Below, piece by piece: positions 5,745 to 7,445 of a stretch of DNA of 7,445 nt. A model generated the notes under the pieces. That model was not told the DNA's origin and did no database searches. It saw only the letters and a program-made list of their open reading frames with translations. Origin of the DNA: Chloroflexota bacterium (GTDB lineage Bacteria > Chloroflexota > Anaerolineae > Anaerolineales > Villigracilaceae). The DNA is taken from assembly GCA_021796155.1 (NCBI GenBank), contig JAJYOO010000105.1, positions 1-7,445 of the forward strand, read 5' to 3'. Within the stretch, counting starts at the first letter, position 1. Every line of letters begins with the position of its first letter. A program made the position numbers and the translations under genes.

Positions 5745-5783
5745 GTAGCGGAACAGCGTGCGCTTCGCTAGCTGTGCCCCTAC
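5745..5783. repeat. Imperfect hairpin between moaD and moaE
   Basis: GTAGCGGAACAGC (5745-5757) and GCTGTGCCCCTAC (5771-5783) pair at 11 of 13 positions around a 13-nt loop. The fifth pair is a C/C mismatch, as in the hairpin before moaD. It starts 7 nt after the moaD stop and its right arm ends at the base before the moaE GGAG site, so folding could hinder ribosome access. The arms resemble the GTAGGGGC/GCCCCTAC palindromes dispersed between genes in some bacterial genomes (from memory). Confidence 0.68.
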
Positions 5784-5792
5784 GGAGATGTT

Positions 5793-6251
5793 ATGGATTT
5801 CCCAACCATCTTTTCGATCACAGAATCTGAAATTGATTTGAACGATCTGCTCGCACAAATCACATTACCGTCCACGGGCGCGGCGGCAATTTTTACCGGC
5901 ATGGTGCGCGGCGAAACTCTTCGCGGTGACGCACATCAAACCGCTTTTCTCGAATACGAGGCTTACGTCCCGATGGCCGAGGCGAAGATGAAGCAAGTCG
6001 CGGAAGAGATTCGCGAGAAATGGCCGACGGTAGAAGGCATCGCAATTGTCCAGCGCGTTGGCAAGCTGTATCCGCAAACGCCGACAGTTCTGATTGCATG
6101 CACTGCCGCTCATCGCGATACCGGCGTCTTCGACGCGGCGCGTTATGGCATTGACCGCTTGAAAGAAATTGTCCCGATTTGGAAAAAGGAAGTCGGCCCG
6201 AATGAGGAATTTTGGGTCGAGGGCGAATACATTCCGAAGCCAGGTGAATGA
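5793..6251 (+). CDS. moaE: Molybdopterin synthase catalytic subunit MoaE
   Basis: A 152-residue MoaE, the large subunit of molybdopterin synthase. Two MoaE and two MoaD chains form a heterotetramer that inserts two sulfurs into cyclic pyranopterin monophosphate to give molybdopterin. Conserved blocks are GAAAIFTGMVRGE (29-41), LEYEAYVPMAEAKM (53-66), IVQRVGKLYP (85-94), CTAAHRDTGVFDAARYGIDR (103-122) and LKEIVPIWKKE (123-133). K124 and K131 match the catalytic lysines of the E. coli enzyme (Lys119, Lys126). GGAG at 5784-5787 is 5 nt before the ATG. Its stop codon overlaps the start of the next gene, indicating translational coupling. Length is normal. Confidence 0.95.
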   Translation: MDFPTIFSITESEIDLNDLLAQITLPSTGAAAIFTGMVRGETLRGDAHQTAFLEYEAYVPMAEAKMKQVAEEIREKWPTVEGIAIVQRVGKLYPQTPTVLIACTAAHRDTGVFDAARYGIDRLKEIVPIWKKEVGPNEEFWVEGEYIPKPGE

Positions 6252-7330
6252 TGAAAGTCATTTGCCTTAATTGCGGACGGCCTTATCCGGAAGTCGGGGC
6301 GCCCTATCAGTGTCCAAAATGTGGCGGGCTTTATGATGACATCGAACCGTTGACGTTCGGAGAAGTTGATTCGACTCAACCTGGCATTTGGCGTTATGCA
6401 ACTTCATTTGGGTTCAAAGCAACTCCCGTTTCATTAGGCGAAGGCAATACTCCTTTAATTCCCGCTGAAGCTTTCGGACGCGAAGTTTATTTCAAATGTG
6501 AATATGCCAATCCAAGCGGTTCCTTCAAAGACCGCGGCTCGACAACTCTTATGTCTTTTCTTTTTTCACGCGGCGTAACTGAAGTCGTTGAAGATTCTTC
6601 TGGCAACGCGGGCGCGTCGTTTGCGGCGTATGCCGCGCGCGCAGGAATCAAAGCGCATGTTTATGTTCCCGAATCTGCGTCCGGGCCAAAACGACAACAA
6701 ATCGAAATGTATGGTGCGGAAGTGATCCCTGTTCCCGGGCCGCGCTCGAACGCGGCGGAGGCTGTCCGCAAAGCCGCGCAAGCTGGAATGGTTTATGCCA
6801 GCCACGCGTATCTGCCATTCAATCTGCCGGGTTATGCAACCTGCGCGTATGAAATTGTTGCGCAGCTTGGACGCGCACCCGGCGCTATCATCGTGCCCGC
6901 GGGCCAGGGCGGATTATTGCTTGGCATGGGCCGCGGGTTTAAAGCTTTGTTGAATGCCGGAAAAATTGATAAAATGCCGATCGTTGTTGGAGTGCAGGCC
7001 TCGGCGTGCGCGCCATTGACGGCGTTATTTTCGATGGGCATTACCGGCTTGAATTTTGTTACAGAAGGCGCGACACTTGCTGAAGGAGTCCGCGTCCGGA
7101 CACCACTCCGCGCAAAAGCTGTCGTGGAGATGGTGCGCGAAAGCGGGGGCCGCTTTACGTCGGTGGATGAAGCGTTTATCTTATCCGGGCGTGACGCATT
7201 ATCACGTCTGGGGTTTTATGTAGAGCCAACGTCCGCATTAGTCTGGCGGGCAATGGAGGAAACACTGCCAGAATTGCCAAACCCGGTTGTCGCCGTTTTG
7301 ACAGGTTCTGGTTATAAAGTTCGCATCTAA
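6251..7330 (+). CDS. Threonine synthase-like PLP-dependent enzyme with N-terminal zinc ribbon
   Basis: A 359-residue fold-type II pyridoxal-phosphate enzyme, most like threonine synthase (O-phosphohomoserine to threonine plus phosphate). A zinc ribbon with C5, C8, C21 and C24 (CLNC...CPKC) opens the protein. NPSGSFKDRG (87-96) holds the PLP lysine K93, EDSSGNAGAS (114-123) is the substrate-binding loop, and PAGQGGLLLG (216-225) is the likely phosphate-binding glycine loop. The C-terminus has VAVLTGSGYK (347-356). Related enzymes such as cysteate synthase, threonine deaminase or diaminopropionate-type lyases share these features, so I give no gene symbol. ATG 6251 is preferred because AGGTG (6242-6246) lies 4 nt upstream; ATG 6248 would add one Met and overlap the moaE stop as ATGA. 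Its position after moaE is more likely an operon arrangement than a pathway link. Confidence 0.83.
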   Translation: MKVICLNCGRPYPEVGAPYQCPKCGGLYDDIEPLTFGEVDSTQPGIWRYATSFGFKATPVSLGEGNTPLIPAEAFGREVYFKCEYANPSGSFKDRGSTTLMSFLFSRGVTEVVEDSSGNAGASFAAYAARAGIKAHVYVPESASGPKRQQIEMYGAEVIPVPGPRSNAAEAVRKAAQAGMVYASHAYLPFNLPGYATCAYEIVAQLGRAPGAIIVPAGQGGLLLGMGRGFKALLNAGKIDKMPIVVGVQASACAPLTALFSMGITGLNFVTEGATLAEGVRVRTPLRAKAVVEMVRESGGRFTSVDEAFILSGRDALSRLGFYVEPTSALVWRAMEETLPELPNPVVAVLTGSGYKVRI

Positions 7331-7334
7331 AATT

Positions 7335-7340
7335 GAGGAG
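7335..7340 (+). promoter_or_regulatory. Shine-Dalgarno site of fabF
   Basis: GAGGAG lies 5 nt before the ATG at 7346 and 4 nt after the preceding stop codon. It is strong and well spaced, in contrast to the weak or absent sites before moaC and scpA. Confidence 0.7.
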
Positions 7341-7345
7341 CAGAT

Positions 7346-7445
7346 ATGGAACGGATTGTGATCACCGGCATGGGGACCGTCAACCCGCTCGGATTGAATG
7401 TAGAAGAAACCTGGAAGAACCTGGTCAATGGTGTTTCGGGCGTTG
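7346..7445 (+). CDS. fabF: Beta-ketoacyl-ACP synthase II (FabF), N-terminal fragment
   Basis: The first 33 residues of a condensing enzyme run off the right edge. MERIVITGMGTVNPLGLNVE is the conserved N-terminus of FabF (3-oxoacyl-ACP synthase II), followed by a tryptophan-containing helix and GVSGV. The enzyme condenses malonyl-ACP with acyl-ACP to extend fatty acid chains in the cytoplasm. The active-site Cys-His-His lies beyond the window. FabB or a polyketide-type ketosynthase has a similar N-terminus, but the VTGxGxVxPxG pattern fits FabF best. The gene starts 15 nt after the PLP-enzyme gene, so it is probably co-transcribed with it. Confidence 0.85.
   Translation, partial: MERIVITGMGTVNPLGLNVEETWKNLVNGVSGV

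Noticed and set aside
4145..6251. A dedicated system linking scpA with the moa genes
   Set aside because: They are divergent housekeeping genes with no known functional tie; the shared promoter gap is the only connection visible.

Overview
The window is an ordinary stretch of bacterial chromosome. It holds eight complete genes and two genes cut by the window edges. Low-coding gaps carry several palindromic or repeat-like sequences. The gene content, the intergenic hairpins and a likely F420-dependent enzyme fit a Chloroflexota (Anaerolineae-like) genome. That assignment is inference from general resemblance, not a database match.

Left part (1-2893). A truncated minus-strand gene starts at 73 behind a strong ribosome-binding site. 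Divergent from it is a small VanZ-like membrane protein (137-538). This converges on a large minus-strand ClC anion transporter gene (616-2631) whose product carries a CBS pair and a C-terminal RCK_C domain. The short convergent gap holds a near-perfect palindrome. Upstream of the ClC gene, about 2727-2850 looks like a decayed intergenic repeat.

Middle (2894-4026). A minus-strand two-gene unit encodes a UbiE-like SAM methyltransferase followed 5 nt later by a deazaflavin (F420)-dependent nitroreductase-family protein. Several of the 60-base stretches I counted here are lower in GC than the flanking genes.

Right part (4145-7445). The segregation protein gene scpA (minus) diverges from moaC (plus) across only 46 bp, with a TATAAT box facing each gene. 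The plus strand then reads moaC - moaD - moaE - threonine-synthase-like gene - fabF (cut by the window end). MoaC makes cyclic pyranopterin monophosphate, and MoaD and MoaE form the molybdopterin synthase that adds the dithiolene sulfurs. The threonine-synthase-like gene overlaps the moaE stop codon, and fabF follows after 15 nt, so all five may be co-transcribed. The two gaps flanking moaD each carry an imperfect hairpin of the same design.

The most interesting signals are these: TATAAT-like boxes ending 6-9 nt before the start codons of several genes, suggesting leaderless transcripts; the paired hairpins around moaD; and a ClC protein that keeps the gating glutamate but lacks the usual internal proton glutamate and the central serine. 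I see no defence island, CRISPR array, transposase, tRNA or rRNA, and no convincing new multi-gene system.
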